Below, piece by piece: positions 40,301 to 43,904 of a DNA stretch of 47,033 nucleotides. The position numbers were made by a program, and so were the translations under genes. The stretch's first letter is position 1, and each line of letters opens with the position of its first letter. Source of the DNA: a virus; IMG/VR virus record IMGVR_UViG_3300032242_001587, positions 1-47,033 of that record; one strand, given 5' to 3'. Below the pieces are notes generated by a model. It saw only the letters and a program-made list of their open reading frames with translations. It made no database searches and was not told the DNA's origin.

Positions 40301-42451
40301 ACTTACGCTATTACTATTTGGTTGTACTAAACTTGATGTGCCGGTATATGGATTGAATAACACAAATGACGGTGATCCTGATGCAGTTATAGTAGAATTT
40401 AGAGAACTTGCATCAGATGTTATATTAGTCTGAAGTGCTAAAAATGTAGTATTACCTGCAACTGTAAACGGAACGCCAGATGGAATAAAGTTTTGTGTAT
40501 ATTGTGCAGTACCTTTTACAATTCTAAAATTACTAATTAAACCGTTTAACGAACAGTTGGCTGCATCACCTTGTGAGCCACCTACATATGCAGTTGTTAT
40601 ACCAAACAAATTAGTAGAAGAAGTAATTGTAGTTGCATCTGCTTTACCATTTACATATAAAGTAATAATAGTACCAACACGAACTAATGCTATATGAACC
40701 CATGAGTTATATATGACACTTGTTGAGAAATTTGTTTGACTACCGCCACCAACAAAAAGATTATATTTTGTTGTGTCAACTGAATTATGTCCTGCTGTAA
40801 ATAAAACTCTATTTGGTTGTCCTAATGCGCCTGCATTATCAAATATAGTAGGATATAAAGTTATTCTTGAATATAAATATGTCCAGCATTCTAATGTGAA
40901 ATCACCTGCACCTAAGTCTCCTGAGGTACCTGCTCCTGCAGGAAAACTTACCCATTGGCTAGATGCACCTTTTAGATATAAACTACCTTGAGTTGTAGGT
41001 CCGCCTGTAATAGCACGAATATTTGTGCTGGCACTTTGTGTTAATCCTAATGGACTTGTTGGTACTGTAAAGTTACCGGTATATATTACATAACCCTTAA
41101 CCATTCTAAAGTTACTGATGTTACCAACTGTCCATTCTGTATAACCAATAGCCCCGCCAATTTGTAATGGACCAGCAACATCTGCTCCTAATAATATATT
41201 GAGAATATATACTCTGGAACCATTAACATAAATTGTAATATTGTTGCCATCATATGTATATGCTACATGACTCCATTGATTGAGCGGTACAGCATAACCT
41301 GATGGGTATAAGGTACCCTGATAAAAACCTATAATACCGGTTGTAGCAGCCAAGTAACCTTGATATGAAGTAGTAGTACTACTTGCTACACGTTTTGCAA
41401 ATAGTGTGTTTTGTGCTGTATAACTAGTAGGGTATACCCATAATTCAACTGTCCAAGAATAATTAGCAACACTCACTGGTGTAGAGTTTGCATATTGTAA
41501 TGAACCATTAATAAAGTTTTCACTATAGCCACTTGTAAAAGAAGGTGCTGAACTAGCAATAGTTGATTGTCCACTAGTTAATGATACATTACTATTGAAT
41601 TTAATACTTGAATATGTTGCATCATTTGCAGTTGGTGTTAAACTTATAGCAACAATATTACTTGGTGCACTAAATGTATATGATGTTGTACTAGTACTAA
41701 ATGTAGGTGATAGTGTTACATTTGCATTTGCTTGTAGTATAGGTGTGAATTGTCTGAAACTAACACTACCAGCAGAAGTGATAGTAAGATTGTTTACACT
41801 ACCGTCAACCTTAAAATTAATAGTATTACATGCTAATAAACTTGTATTTGCAATAGCAGTTAATTGTGTGCTTGGTACATTGAAGTTTGCAGTATATAAA
41901 GGTGTTGCAGCACCAACCATGAATCTTAAATTAGATAGATAGAAATTTCCACCGTTATTACCTAAACCGTTATTATCATTCAACCCGTTAATAACAAATG
42001 TAGTTCCGGTTGCAACTGCAGCGGTATTATACGTGACAGTAGCATCTTGTACACCGTTTACAAATATTCTTAAAACACCTGCACTTGTTCTAGATACTGC
42101 AACATGGTACCAATTTCCAAGTGCGTATGTATTTGTAGTAGTTAGTATTACCGGGTTACTAGAACCATTACCTTGCATTAAACTAAACTTGTTAGCAACT
42201 TGTCCACCATATGTAATAGCGACACTATTTCCAAATGCACTACCTGAACCTATACCAAAGAAATATCCAGTACCTGCAACTGGATATACCCAACATTCAA
42301 AGTTCCAAACTACCGTAGTTGATGATACATTAAATATCGCATTTGAACCAGTAAGATAACTACCGGTTGCTGGAAAATACGTACTATAATATGTATTTGT
42401 GCTATACGTAGCTAGTGTTAGACTTGATAGGCCTGCGTCTGATGTTGCCAT
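19301..42451 (-). CDS. giant LamG-repeat protein, 7,716 aa (putative fibre/adhesin)
   Basis: One continuous frame of 23,151 bases, ATG at 42451 with AGGGG upstream. It has 32 LamG (Laminin_G_3-like, concanavalin-type) cores, each with DFTIE-x-W-[VI]-Y, W-[YTNV]-H-[IV]-A-x-x-R, [YF]-x-NG and ISN-x-R...Y...NF...P. Between many modules stands LLALQ-x(n)-TDAS-x-NN-x-T, the first hairpin of the next module. Cadherin-like beta-sandwich pieces lie at residues 1-12, about 241-304 and about 7,461-7,509. The last 200 residues duplicate TQWM-[LF]-QD-x-RNSTL-x-AN. Composition is Ser/Thr/Asn/Gly/Tyr-rich with few charged residues. Position among fibre-like genes suggests a virion-borne adhesin of about 0.8 MDa (estimated); no experiment supports this. 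Confidence 0.95.
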   Translation of the reverse strand: MATSDAGLSSLTLATYSTNTYYSTYFPATGSYLTGSNAIFNVSSTTVVWNFECWVYPVAGTGYFFGIGSGSAFGNSVAITYGGQVANKFSLMQGNGSSNPVILTTTNTYALGNWYHVAVSRTSAGVLRIFVNGVQDATVTYNTAAVATGTTFVINGLNDNNGLGNNGGNFYLSNLRFMVGAATPLYTANFNVPSTQLTAIANTSLLACNTINFKVDGSVNNLTITSAGSVSFRQFTPILQANANVTLSPTFSTSTTSYTFSAPSNIVAISLTPTANDATYSSIKFNSNVSLTSGQSTIASSAPSFTSGYSENFINGSLQYANSTPVSVANYSWTVELWVYPTSYTAQNTLFAKRVASSTTTSYQGYLAATTGIIGFYQGTLYPSGYAVPLNQWSHVAYTYDGNNITIYVNGSRVYILNILLGADVAGPLQIGGAIGYTEWTVGNISNFRMVKGYVIYTGNFTVPTSPLGLTQSASTNIRAITGGPTTQGSLYLKGASSQWVSFPAGAGTSGDLGAGDFTLECWTYLYSRITLYPTIFDNAGALGQPNRVLFTAGHNSVDTTKYNLFVGGGSQTNFSTSVIYNSWVHIALVRVGTIITLYVNGKADATTITSSTNLFGITTAYVGGSQGDAANCSLNGLISNFRIVKGTAQYTQNFIPSGVPFTVAGNTTFLALQTNITSDASSLNSTITASGSPSFVLFNPYTGTSSLVQPNSNSVSLPGSTEINFGSNSGFAFKGNPYTVEFWVYPNIATSTYGSTNGPILVFNDTTGGWGIWDQNANGVGNGIVISARAGLNILGSATSLTVGAWNHVVAVRAGLFANQTSIFLNGTRIANGTDGTNWTVTGPLKIGGISTAGYYLNGYMSNVRVVNGYAVYDPSQITLNVPKSPLVAITNTQLLALQTTITADASTNNITATTSGSPVLSTTVSPFTIYGSGSTQFLSTALAYQQVSSAYSPALSLGQGQNNFTAEAWVYLNGTPPAAPGWYIIQKGTGATTGLEWSFSITSSGLYFQTASGVPTGTTTSTAFTANIIQGQWMHLALTKVGTNVNFYFNGVYTGTVNGVNNLLYTAQSASYITIANSQNSATTAFNGYISNARVVYGKALYTVNYDVGFTPSTTPFNPTQSATSSVASIDNASSYVVNNGSSVYFNNSNDFLTFPEPASSYYSVYYNPGNNLIVSSATGFGTAFNIGTNDFTIETWFFMNDNGYSNMTDSLRNQCLLSMLSSSGPQNGWSLIIFSNNNVTAGNAGIGLNNYVNDTQTSLGRTTNPILLNTWYHVAITRISGTSRLFVNGVLLDTQTAGQNLTNSNNLGIAYSPQSGYGRFFFGYMSNTRIVNGIGLYSATFTPSTVPLTINSQGANPAQVSLLLHQNVSPIKDNSLYNFTITTGGTYSMVTNTPFLTPYDVTVEAWVLLGVAPTTRGWIINNNATSTGYFGVAIEANRAVTVWSDNNATAAIQSNNVFPLYVWTHLAVVYTNNLIAIYINGVRDATVTKTTVWQAATLGTVYIGRQASAAAQYFPGYITNLRLVYGTAVYTSKFTVPTSPLTAIPNTVFLGLQSSATLDNSFNNATITKGAGATGLILAPLTSPFSTYIPTVTNGNSIGFNGAGANDSLQIATGYVTSTQLPGDFTIECWVFLTNSSVIAYLLDTRASTSDAGWLWAISSGQLSFSVGNAGAYLTSTANLLAINTWYHVAITRQNGTLKHWVNGIQDTVTTANNTIDYGLRGQISPVIGRGVNAAYTNGYVSNFRFTIGTAIYIGNFTPSVTPYVLTSPSSTNTLAVNSVTTYPSINNPNGFNYSGSCYFGGNISIGYISTPNSNIGRFELAAYDFTIEAWFYSTAATSTQTIVSAASTSTSDFAWRLYLGKSAIGSSGTLNFETYTGFTTTILYSYSSTLTINNYQWYHVAVVRTGNILTTYLNGLSACTIFIPVSQQYFGSTGTTTTPSIGSQFVSAGSYTNTFLGYISNVRIIKGYAVYTGNFIPSTSPLTNTQNIINNSNTITGTVTSLLALQNSTTSDASSNNLTLTATGSPSVSSTVVPYLPTTTGYSTYFDGNTYLILSYSGTLNPYISDFTVETWIYFPSVASLATSSMEIISQWHTSADAGDWFLYYRYDLSRWEFAASTTGAVGGLQRSYNTTVPIANQWYHIAGVKFGSTISCYVNGVKGTDATIAAVYNSTNGILIGANVTATNKLTGYLSNLRIVKGIAVYTGNFTVPTNALGLSQTSGTNIQAIPSANSTYYNSFNGSSQYLTTFSTSNFAFPAGTDFTVEFWFNTNNPGVAGSLVGNGDASSNGWAIWYNGAGVINFQTYSASIKGISVTISTNVWYHYALVRIGTTINVYLNGVVQGSAVTNNTSFTASTAAMAIGYISNINPAFFNGSISNVRITKGVGVYTANFAVPSGPLTATQSSGTNINAITTGQTVLLTCQSSSIIDNGTSLLPITNWNGVIISQTPVIFTYTQLLMFQTTAPIYDASLTGNGNNYQMTVSGTPVTSPANMAYAPFASSNGRSVFFTGSSQYIQAPSNNVFTFGSSNDFTIEGWIYLASGTSSGTLYDSRTGLTTLSPQVYIQSNIVNYAVAGVSVINSTTILPLSTTTWYHIAVVRISNITKLYVNGIQVGNNYTDTNNYVIGAPYIGTGYNSSNPLNGYISNLRVVNGTGVYSNSFFTPIAALTSTQTSSSSTIALNSSIPSLGSSVYFNGANDYMKLPSSVTDMGVNDFTIELYYYPTSLSAISTLLGQYTAATTALGYWNIQVTTAGIITVYYNGSTNFTASTAILANEWVHIALVRASGTITLYVNGASYGTVSFGSQFGLTSVGSPLYIGATQLSGPTQYAVGYMSNLRIVKNIAVYTGAFTVPSSPLAITQNSGTNIAAITSSVSTSLLLFQNSPFTDNSGYNNTIMGFGVPLYTPMFSPSFFTYPTPTNGNSGYFNGSTSYLSLTQPTSAGTGDFTIEMWAYPTSLPASQYLLSTSTTGSTASTTNGYVSLNGTTQYLTVPSNNGFVFGTGDFTIECWVYTTVAATNGASTTDRFIFGAIGNTPSWSVYLQNGATLIPNFYSPTGSVASSISVATSTYTHIAVVRYSGNMYIYVNGNLGGTVANNTNYTASGTQYIGRADDANNKYFTGNISNLRVVKGTAVYTSSFIPPSSPLTATQLSGINISAISAGVAGTSGTQLLALQSALTTDASVNNLTLTAIGTPSFVTSGGPFTSPLSAGSFHLWIISSGVIRLAVDSAASSIDSVTPSVAKINTWTHIAIVRSSGIISMYVNGYKQATTLSKVTVFGGTDTLNVGRYQPITGSYFAGYITNVRFVYGSSSIYLGNPGTPLYTTPPYSAPLTAITNTTLLLLQSTLTKDNSTNNVTVTNTGVVLSTFTNPYTMMKLPVVLTAQTTRDVASASFKDSSIYNATFTSGSLLYASYQPTVSPFGVAPVFLLGQSSLTRDNSINNYAISGYTGEPRINPYVTPFSGTTNAIAFNGSTQYITNTTNLYNSLGGDFTIEFFMMAGPQTASTGALILGRNNSYTTATNNNYYIMCSHPGVGHAGPTSLQTIQIYSYSYSTTNPVFVGTTPVCDSKWHHIAIVRINNIVKIYIDGVLDTSPNNSFTNTGTWDYSNYTIGSSNNDGTYSIAQLAYSGMLSNLRIINGTGIYTGVFTPPTSNLTLSQTSRTNVVAYNATSITSPTGYSWTFNGVASSYVTITPIPTLNFGLNDYTVEFWHFLSGRSASTTYPCLFGNYNSFTTGSLAMYAGHNSSVTTKYQLAFNGLSFPTNALISNSNIIYGKWTHIAVVRRSGVVYLYINGVLDSSSTLGNYVVYSPNNTWYIGGIGDNPSTSFITGYLSNFRVVNGIGLYSGTNSVTTNFTLPTSGFNTTQSSSSNIAAISTSLVTNGGAVWFSGGGSTGYQIVTYSSTYGSILNGGLLNLTVEAWVYLYVMPTSNTWTTGVSTLFSIAGSLSTGVHFVIGSSNLFIVVSNTSYIGYQHNMTAATWYHIAYVINNGITTTYVNGVALGSQINIPTIVSLPYSYQASLGTSASTAGYGLNGYISNLRVLKNIAVYTGNFTPSITNPLTNTQSIVTNVNAITGTNTALLALQNSTTTDASSNNLTLTVTGTPTINRKVYPAFQVAYARSAYFQSFPATSGTSSITVPSSISIYNYTVGTFTLECWIYPITFGGTYQIIISNDASTGLTPFGINSSGTIFYGYSPTASYGQTGVTSTVVTFNTWNHLAFVRSYTASGGTVTIYINGQSGYTGSNVIAYAQGVMRIGAEQNGTTFPFTGYISNVRLVNGIALYTSNFTVPTSTLSTTQSANINGSPSAAIAVNAYSGYFNGSQYIFVPSNSYQFVLGNNNFTIEFYFYYSASGNPLYFIDFRGSDSSPYPSIYVSNNILFYYTLGASKIASSTLLQYTWYHCALTRNNNITTLYVNGVAQGTYTDTNTYLLGTPSRPIIGTIYTGAGSNYLYGYISNMRIVNGSIVYTGAFTPPTTNLTSTQSSGTNINSISAPTTSDGYYDNYFTNSTGQYLSVPGSQYVFGTNPFTVECWVYALSLSANQVFVDNWVNTTFVPGQWTLYSLATTGYVVFAYATSTVAQTIITTTIGIPVGRWTHVAAVRTNTSANGFAIYVHGLLAQTATLSASIGINATSSIGILTSNKTSPLNGFISNVRLTNGVAVYTGIYSPQNSPLTKSQNSVSTSQSSLLVAQNATTTDASTNAFTLTAVGSPTLSITSPFVVPNGSSVFYNASTISYLNPSYGYTMTTGDFTVEVYAYCTNSSNFNYILSTNNANSDTGFYLGFATAGIFSYGGLTTNTSLDRNTSAALFYVWTHIAYVRINGVESLYFNGVLVSTSTRLLNFTSNSYMYIGYNPQVGGYFGGYLTNLRVVRGLGIYTGNFTTPTAPLTLTQSSSTNISAITGTVPTNGSSVTFNGSSYLSTAGSSQLAFNNSQYTIEFWVYFNALSVQQCFYDLRGATTTNIASFMQLLSNNTITYNVGTTVIITSSVTFSSPFWYHVAVVGTNQNTNGVTMYVNGVNVGTGTDNNTHSQYGLRIGQTGAGTNTFNGYISNFRIVVGTAVYASNFAVPSAPLTAITNTKILVLQNSTTTDASLVNYTLTATGTVTLSTTVSPFIYVPQVLMFQNATTNDASVNNFILNISSGSLTLYPLITPFAVSNGYSVYFTGSSQYLTVPSNSSLQFGTQDFTIEGWIYILNGNTGTLYDGRTSLTSTSPVIYINASTLYYAVGSTVVITGVTLSNSTWYHIAVARVSNNTSLYINGVQTGIIYSDNTVLNTVSTPAIGTGYSGTYPLNGYITNVRIVKNLAVYTNNFVVPTVPLTATVGGNIAAIPSLTTTNGYYACSFNSAQSQILSLPANAAFAFGTGAWTVEAWVYLVTLQESFVFDTRNSAATNGIGLRIDPTGTLYYSGSANNVLTTTAITTGSWYHVAWSYNGTTLTGYINGVSGGSATPGFNLTLNSPSIGRINYSVSGFLNGFISNLRVVKGIAVYTGNFTVPTGPLAATQSSGTNISAITGTATSLLTCQSSTIIDNSTFSATNIITNGNSVNTIIAIGLFGNNSGTTLLTSQSSTIVDNSAFPTTITNVGSTLTFPVINLFGVNNGVTQLLTLQNNTLVDNSYNGFTLGNSGSTTLVPANGLFNTGITQLLALQSSLTTDIGYYGVTLTPTGFTNLSTVSPFVATNGSSVSFNGSGNYLSITSNNVFTLSTNDFTIEGWIYLSGVTTTGTLYDSRTGATTVSPQVYINNNTVYYAVAGNIVITGSSLNTITWYHIAVVRISGVTKLYINGVKSGSNYTDSNSYVIGAPFIGQGYDNSYPLNGYISNLRVVNGTGAYVYNFTPQTTPLTSTQSSSASTQALTSLPTTGYYSAYLNGTNGYLSFNKTSYNVLAGSAFTIEAWVYFTNYPGSTGAYNITLLSTINASNNAGFLVNFTGSATAISGFGVYAWSTPTTITNAFSYNFSLATWYHVAAMRNSSGTFTCYVNGVSLGSYTNTSTWVDNTTYYIGYNGQASYPYYFPGFISNLRVTLGQANYISNFTPSTTALTITQSANTNGSPSLAIAQSTNTGYYNYVFTGNTAQYLGLPSTGFVFGTSPFTVECWVYMTSYTASSMVVDNFTNASSGSYAVGQWQIYLTFTTGTVNFLYATSASAVTTITTSNAVPLTTWTHIAAVRTSTSANGFIIYVNGVVGVTTTLSQSIGVVNTSGIGIQYQPKSAPFYGFISNMRFTYGVGVYSSTFIPQTTPLTNTQSGGGYVPASLMALQNATTTDASTNNLTLTVTGSPALTAYPSPFNGTSTQQYGMLLSTNLYAYTTTGISFGTGDFTIEFWVNPYYGGGTLIDFRPSGVSNYTGYMAISMAVVSYGIITFTAGGYAIASTINMTVGTWYHVAVARSGGVTRLFINGTQTGQAPTDVQTYSAATNRPVIGTDNSLNNGPSSGNYISTVRIVKGVGIYSANFTPPTTPLQATQYATSTIGAISAGQTELLALNSSNIATDSSGKNNSLSSNYSTSLVSLNLSPTPTNGSSVYFSGSTQYINAPSNALFTFGTNNFTIEGWIYLYTSATAGTLFDNRTGATTVSPQIYITGSTIYYAVGGTVAITGSSVSTFTWYHIAVVKSSGSTKLYVNGTQSGSTYTDSNNYVIGSPYIGTGYASSNPLNGFISNLRVVNGTAAYTTSFTPSTTPLTTSISSGGSIVSISAATTSVGYYATSFNGTNQYLTIPYVTSSFDWWTTDFTIEAWVMPTTLAGWSIVSTNNIPCMVSNSQYNNNGNYWAFGPLTDGTVRFYYYTGAQQVVTSSATVTVGQWNHIAMTKTSAGIRIWVNGVGTTAVAIVSTPLSNPNQPLVVGAYFNTYINGFVSNLRITRGVAVYTGTPFTVPTGPLSATQSTGTNIAAITAPTTSNGYYAYAFNGNSGSDITVPVSSNYAFGTGDFTVEFFINTTDITGGCVVPSTTQGTGYWALYFSAGNMVWQSAFGLSNAWIYAATTTILNGSWNHVAISRASGSTKLFVNGVLAATNADATNYTWSPNGASGLQIMSDTNRGASGSNTGTLYGSLSNLRITKGVAVYTGAFTVPTGPLAATQGSGTNISAITGTAVILLTAQSSTFVDNSTFNNTITNSSGFTITSIAYGLFNNTGVSLLTAQNATSIDNSINSTTITNNGAALNSVAFGLFNNTGVSLLTAQNATFVDNSVNGVTITNSAQPVTSAQVYGLFGTSITALLALQNSLTTDTSIYNNVLTPANLATGGVALEKSFSPLGGYNVPSFLTAQSALNTDNSINSMSSGIGVNFTVFQTTVTPFGAQTPTALLAAQTSTLLNDATGSYTLVNQGTAIPVSTINGPFNSDTPLLTLQGTLITDNSNTRSQMTVTGGGVAPTDSSPFTTSKSVTGLLLPYSYSDISVANSPIANGTTAPQSVTVYNPFTIPSSLVSVLALQTSTINSESSINFNTFTTSGTAPTSSTLSPFGTYNSNGILILNTASTLGITANIVNFANLLVTANDNVTTNTYSISVTALNTNNIGNRVTLDTGYNPPAINIALSIDPNTSNVSLSEAVYSTPITPNIGNIIITQWMLQDYRNSTLVANTQTGAANILINEGFNSNLSEPLINSPIPLSGNIVLTQWMFQDQRNSTLTANASTGGANLYVTYVGNIANINLVEPISNVFLPNVFSTPRVIADVGTNPPSSSVTFALYPTYSYTDGVFITASNVQSGGSGSSFTSNQQVWY
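19925..20070 (-). other. last part of a split cadherin-like beta-sandwich domain
   Basis: Encodes NGILILNTASTLGI and then LLVTANDNVTTNTYSISVTA. The second piece matches the typical final strands (V-T-A-x-D-x-x-T-x-T-Y-x-I-x-V-T) of the cadherin-like domain. No first or middle strands of such a domain precede it locally. Confidence 0.55.
20065..21205 (-). repeat. C-terminal run of about nine truncated module starts (~40 aa each)
   Basis: After the last full LamG module come about nine units of the LL-[TA]-x-Q-x(5)-D-x-S type, each about 120 bases, with no LamG core following. At DNA level 20916-20950 and 21036-21070 are 35 bases identical, exactly 120 bases apart, showing recent tandem duplication. 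A late unit (residues with GLLLPYSYSDIS) is diverged. Confidence 0.8.
25435..25905 (-). repeat. run of four truncated module starts
   Basis: Four consecutive units read LLTCQSSTIIDNST, LLTSQSSTIVDNSA, LLTLQNNTLVDNSY and LLALQSSLTTDIGY. Only the last leads into a full LamG core. Unit length is about 38-41 aa. Confidence 0.8.
32060..32430 (-). repeat. run of three truncated module starts
   Basis: Three units, LLLLQSTLTKDNST, VVLTAQTTRDVASASFKDSS and FLLGQSSLTRDNSI, stand in a row between two full LamG modules. The middle one is irregular. Confidence 0.7.
32834..33523 (-). repeat. LamG module inserted inside another LamG module
   Basis: The outer module starts FNGSTSYLSLTQPTS and reaches YLLSTSTTGSTAS. 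Then a whole second module begins (TTNGYVSLNGTTQYL) and runs about 230 aa to GGPFT. The outer module then resumes with SAGSFHLWIISSGVIRL and its own TWTHIAIVR and MYVNG motifs. One copy is therefore nested in the other. Confidence 0.8.
41540..41730 (-). other. middle part of a split cadherin-like beta-sandwich domain
   Basis: Encodes NVTLSPTFSTSTTSYTFSAP and later TPTANDATYSSIKFN, matching the centre of cadherin-like beta-sandwich (PF12733-type) domains. Its expected first strand (GLSSLTLA) is at the protein's N-terminus, before LamG module 1. Its expected last strands are at 19925-20070. Confidence 0.6.
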
Positions 42452-42472
42452 GTTACCCCTAAATGTAAGTTA

Positions 42473-42480
42473 TACTTATA
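42473..42480 (-). promoter_or_regulatory. possible T4-type late promoter ahead of the giant gene
   Basis: Minus-strand TATAAGTA, one base off the T4 late consensus TATAAATA, ends 22 bases before the ATG at 42451; CATAAATA overlaps it at 42479-42486. AT-rich surroundings make chance matches common. Confidence 0.3.
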
Positions 42481-42481
42481 T

Positions 42482-43900
42482 TTATGCGTAACGTATCAAG
42501 TACATTGTGTTACCGAATACAACCGGTATATATGTATCCGTAACTCCTAACACACTATTGTATATGCTGTATGTTTGTCCTGCAGAAAAATAATTTTTCA
42601 TTAGTGCTTGTGGCATACTTAAACTCTTATACATTCCACGAATAGCACCACCTGGATTCCAAGAACCAGGTCCGGTTCTTTTAATAACTATTGGATATGC
42701 ACTGGGCACACCTGTACCTGTTGCAGCATCCACTGTTGGCATATAAAGCATGTTGCTGCCTCCAGGAGTAAAACTATCGTTAGTCAGAAATATCGGTGCG
42801 GTTAGTCCATAATTAGTACCCTGACTAGTCAGAGTACCACCGGTTGCGCCATAACCAGATGCTGCAGGAAAACTAGTTGTTGTTGGGCTTATCCCTCCTA
42901 AGACAATAGGACCACTAGGATAATAATCATTAACCCATACTCGATAAGGTGCCCCTTGTATACCGTTACTATCTAGAGTCGCCATAAAAGCACAAACACT
43001 ATGTTGAGGTTGTGGATTTTGTGCAGAATTAGATATATATGCAGTATATACATGTGGTATCTGCATAGCTACCCAAGGAGGATTATCTGACCTACTATTT
43101 TCCCATAATACTGTTTCTCTTAATCCACCGTACATTAATCCACCATATGCACTATTTGCTACAGAACTGCCAGGTACAGTAGCGAATGTATTACTATATC
43201 CATTAGCATAACTATTGCTAGTATGTACTTCCCATATAATACAATAAGTTGACGTTACTGCCATTCTATAGTTAACCACTGGATTAGTTGCCCAAAACAT
43301 TGGATGATGATATTGTGGTTGATTACTAGAATTACTACCTACATCATTCATTGTCCAACTAGTACTTTGATTATAATTGGGATAACCATTATCCTGTGGT
43401 ACATAATTTGGGGCACTACCTGACCAATCTGTTGCAGTATGACAACCAAATGTCATTCTTATATATGGATAAGATGCAAATTGACTAACATTTCCACCAT
43501 ACATTGAACCATTGCCGTAATATGAACTGGAATAACCAGTTTTAGTTGGACCATGAAATGATAATTTCATATAAGGATAAGTACCCTTGTTTGATGCATT
43601 ATATGCGTCAAATTTATATAAGTTAGTAGCAGCACTTGCAATTGCAGTAAATGCACCGGATTGTACTACGTTACTTGCAGTACTTTCAGTCCATCCACCT
43701 GCTTCTGTATTAGCATCAATACTAATAATACAATTACGTGTACTATCAATTGTACCTGTATTATTAGTGAATGGATTTACTGTTAAACTACTTGTACCCT
43801 GTGCCGCAGTACAAATTGCTCTTACGCAACGTAAGAAATTCATATAGGCTGCATTTGCATCTGCGCCAGAGTTAATCATTGGGTTGAAGGTTACTAACAT
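42482..43900 (-). CDS. virion structural protein, 472 aa (fibre/tail type, inferred)
   Basis: ATG at 43900, four bases after the previous stop. Starts MLVTFNPMINSGADANAAYM. The composition is rich in Ser, Thr, Tyr, Asn and Gly with few charges, like neighbouring fibre-type proteins. No enzyme motif; repeated Y-P-Y-[IM]-[KR]-[LM] strands (TYPYMKLSFHG, SYPYIRMTFG) suggest a beta-rich fold. It ends 31 bases from the giant gene start. Function cannot be assigned beyond probable virion part. Confidence 0.7.
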   Translation of the reverse strand: MLVTFNPMINSGADANAAYMNFLRCVRAICTAAQGTSSLTVNPFTNNTGTIDSTRNCIISIDANTEAGGWTESTASNVVQSGAFTAIASAATNLYKFDAYNASNKGTYPYMKLSFHGPTKTGYSSSYYGNGSMYGGNVSQFASYPYIRMTFGCHTATDWSGSAPNYVPQDNGYPNYNQSTSWTMNDVGSNSSNQPQYHHPMFWATNPVVNYRMAVTSTYCIIWEVHTSNSYANGYSNTFATVPGSSVANSAYGGLMYGGLRETVLWENSRSDNPPWVAMQIPHVYTAYISNSAQNPQPQHSVCAFMATLDSNGIQGAPYRVWVNDYYPSGPIVLGGISPTTTSFPAASGYGATGGTLTSQGTNYGLTAPIFLTNDSFTPGGSNMLYMPTVDAATGTGVPSAYPIVIKRTGPGSWNPGGAIRGMYKSLSMPQALMKNYFSAGQTYSIYNSVLGVTDTYIPVVFGNTMYLIRYA

Positions 43901-43904
43901 ATTT

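Larger units (their letters stand above)
21240..42400 (-). repeat. array of 32 LamG modules within the giant gene
   Basis: The W-[YTNV]-H motif of each module is centred near these bases, N- to C-terminal: 42106, 41270, 40698, 40028, 39348, 38626, 38050, 37382, 36745, 36019, 35475, 34661, 34117, 33236, 32703, 31735, 31117, 30505, 29799, 29248, 28661, 28008, 27456, 26718, 26171, 25148, 24562, 23963, 23306, 22640, 22050 and 21489. Spacing is about 550-1,020 bases. Modules at about 34.66, 25.15 and 22.64 kb are near-identical in long stretches (for example GTLYDSRTG and SPQVYI), so they duplicated recently; those at 28.66 and 23.96 kb are another close pair. Confidence 0.9.

Noticed and set aside
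19320-42359. Many plus-strand ORFs opposite the giant gene, up to 183 codons (32601-33152)
   Set aside because: The biased Ser/Thr/Asn-rich coding on the minus strand leaves few stops on the opposite frame. The translations recur as low-complexity Val/Leu/Pro-rich strings and lack ribosome sites.
19301-42451. CRISPR-like or intergenic satellite repeat reading of the repetitive region
   Set aside because: Repeats are 550-1,020 bases or 120 bases, protein-coding and in frame throughout, with no short palindromic repeat and unique-spacer pattern.
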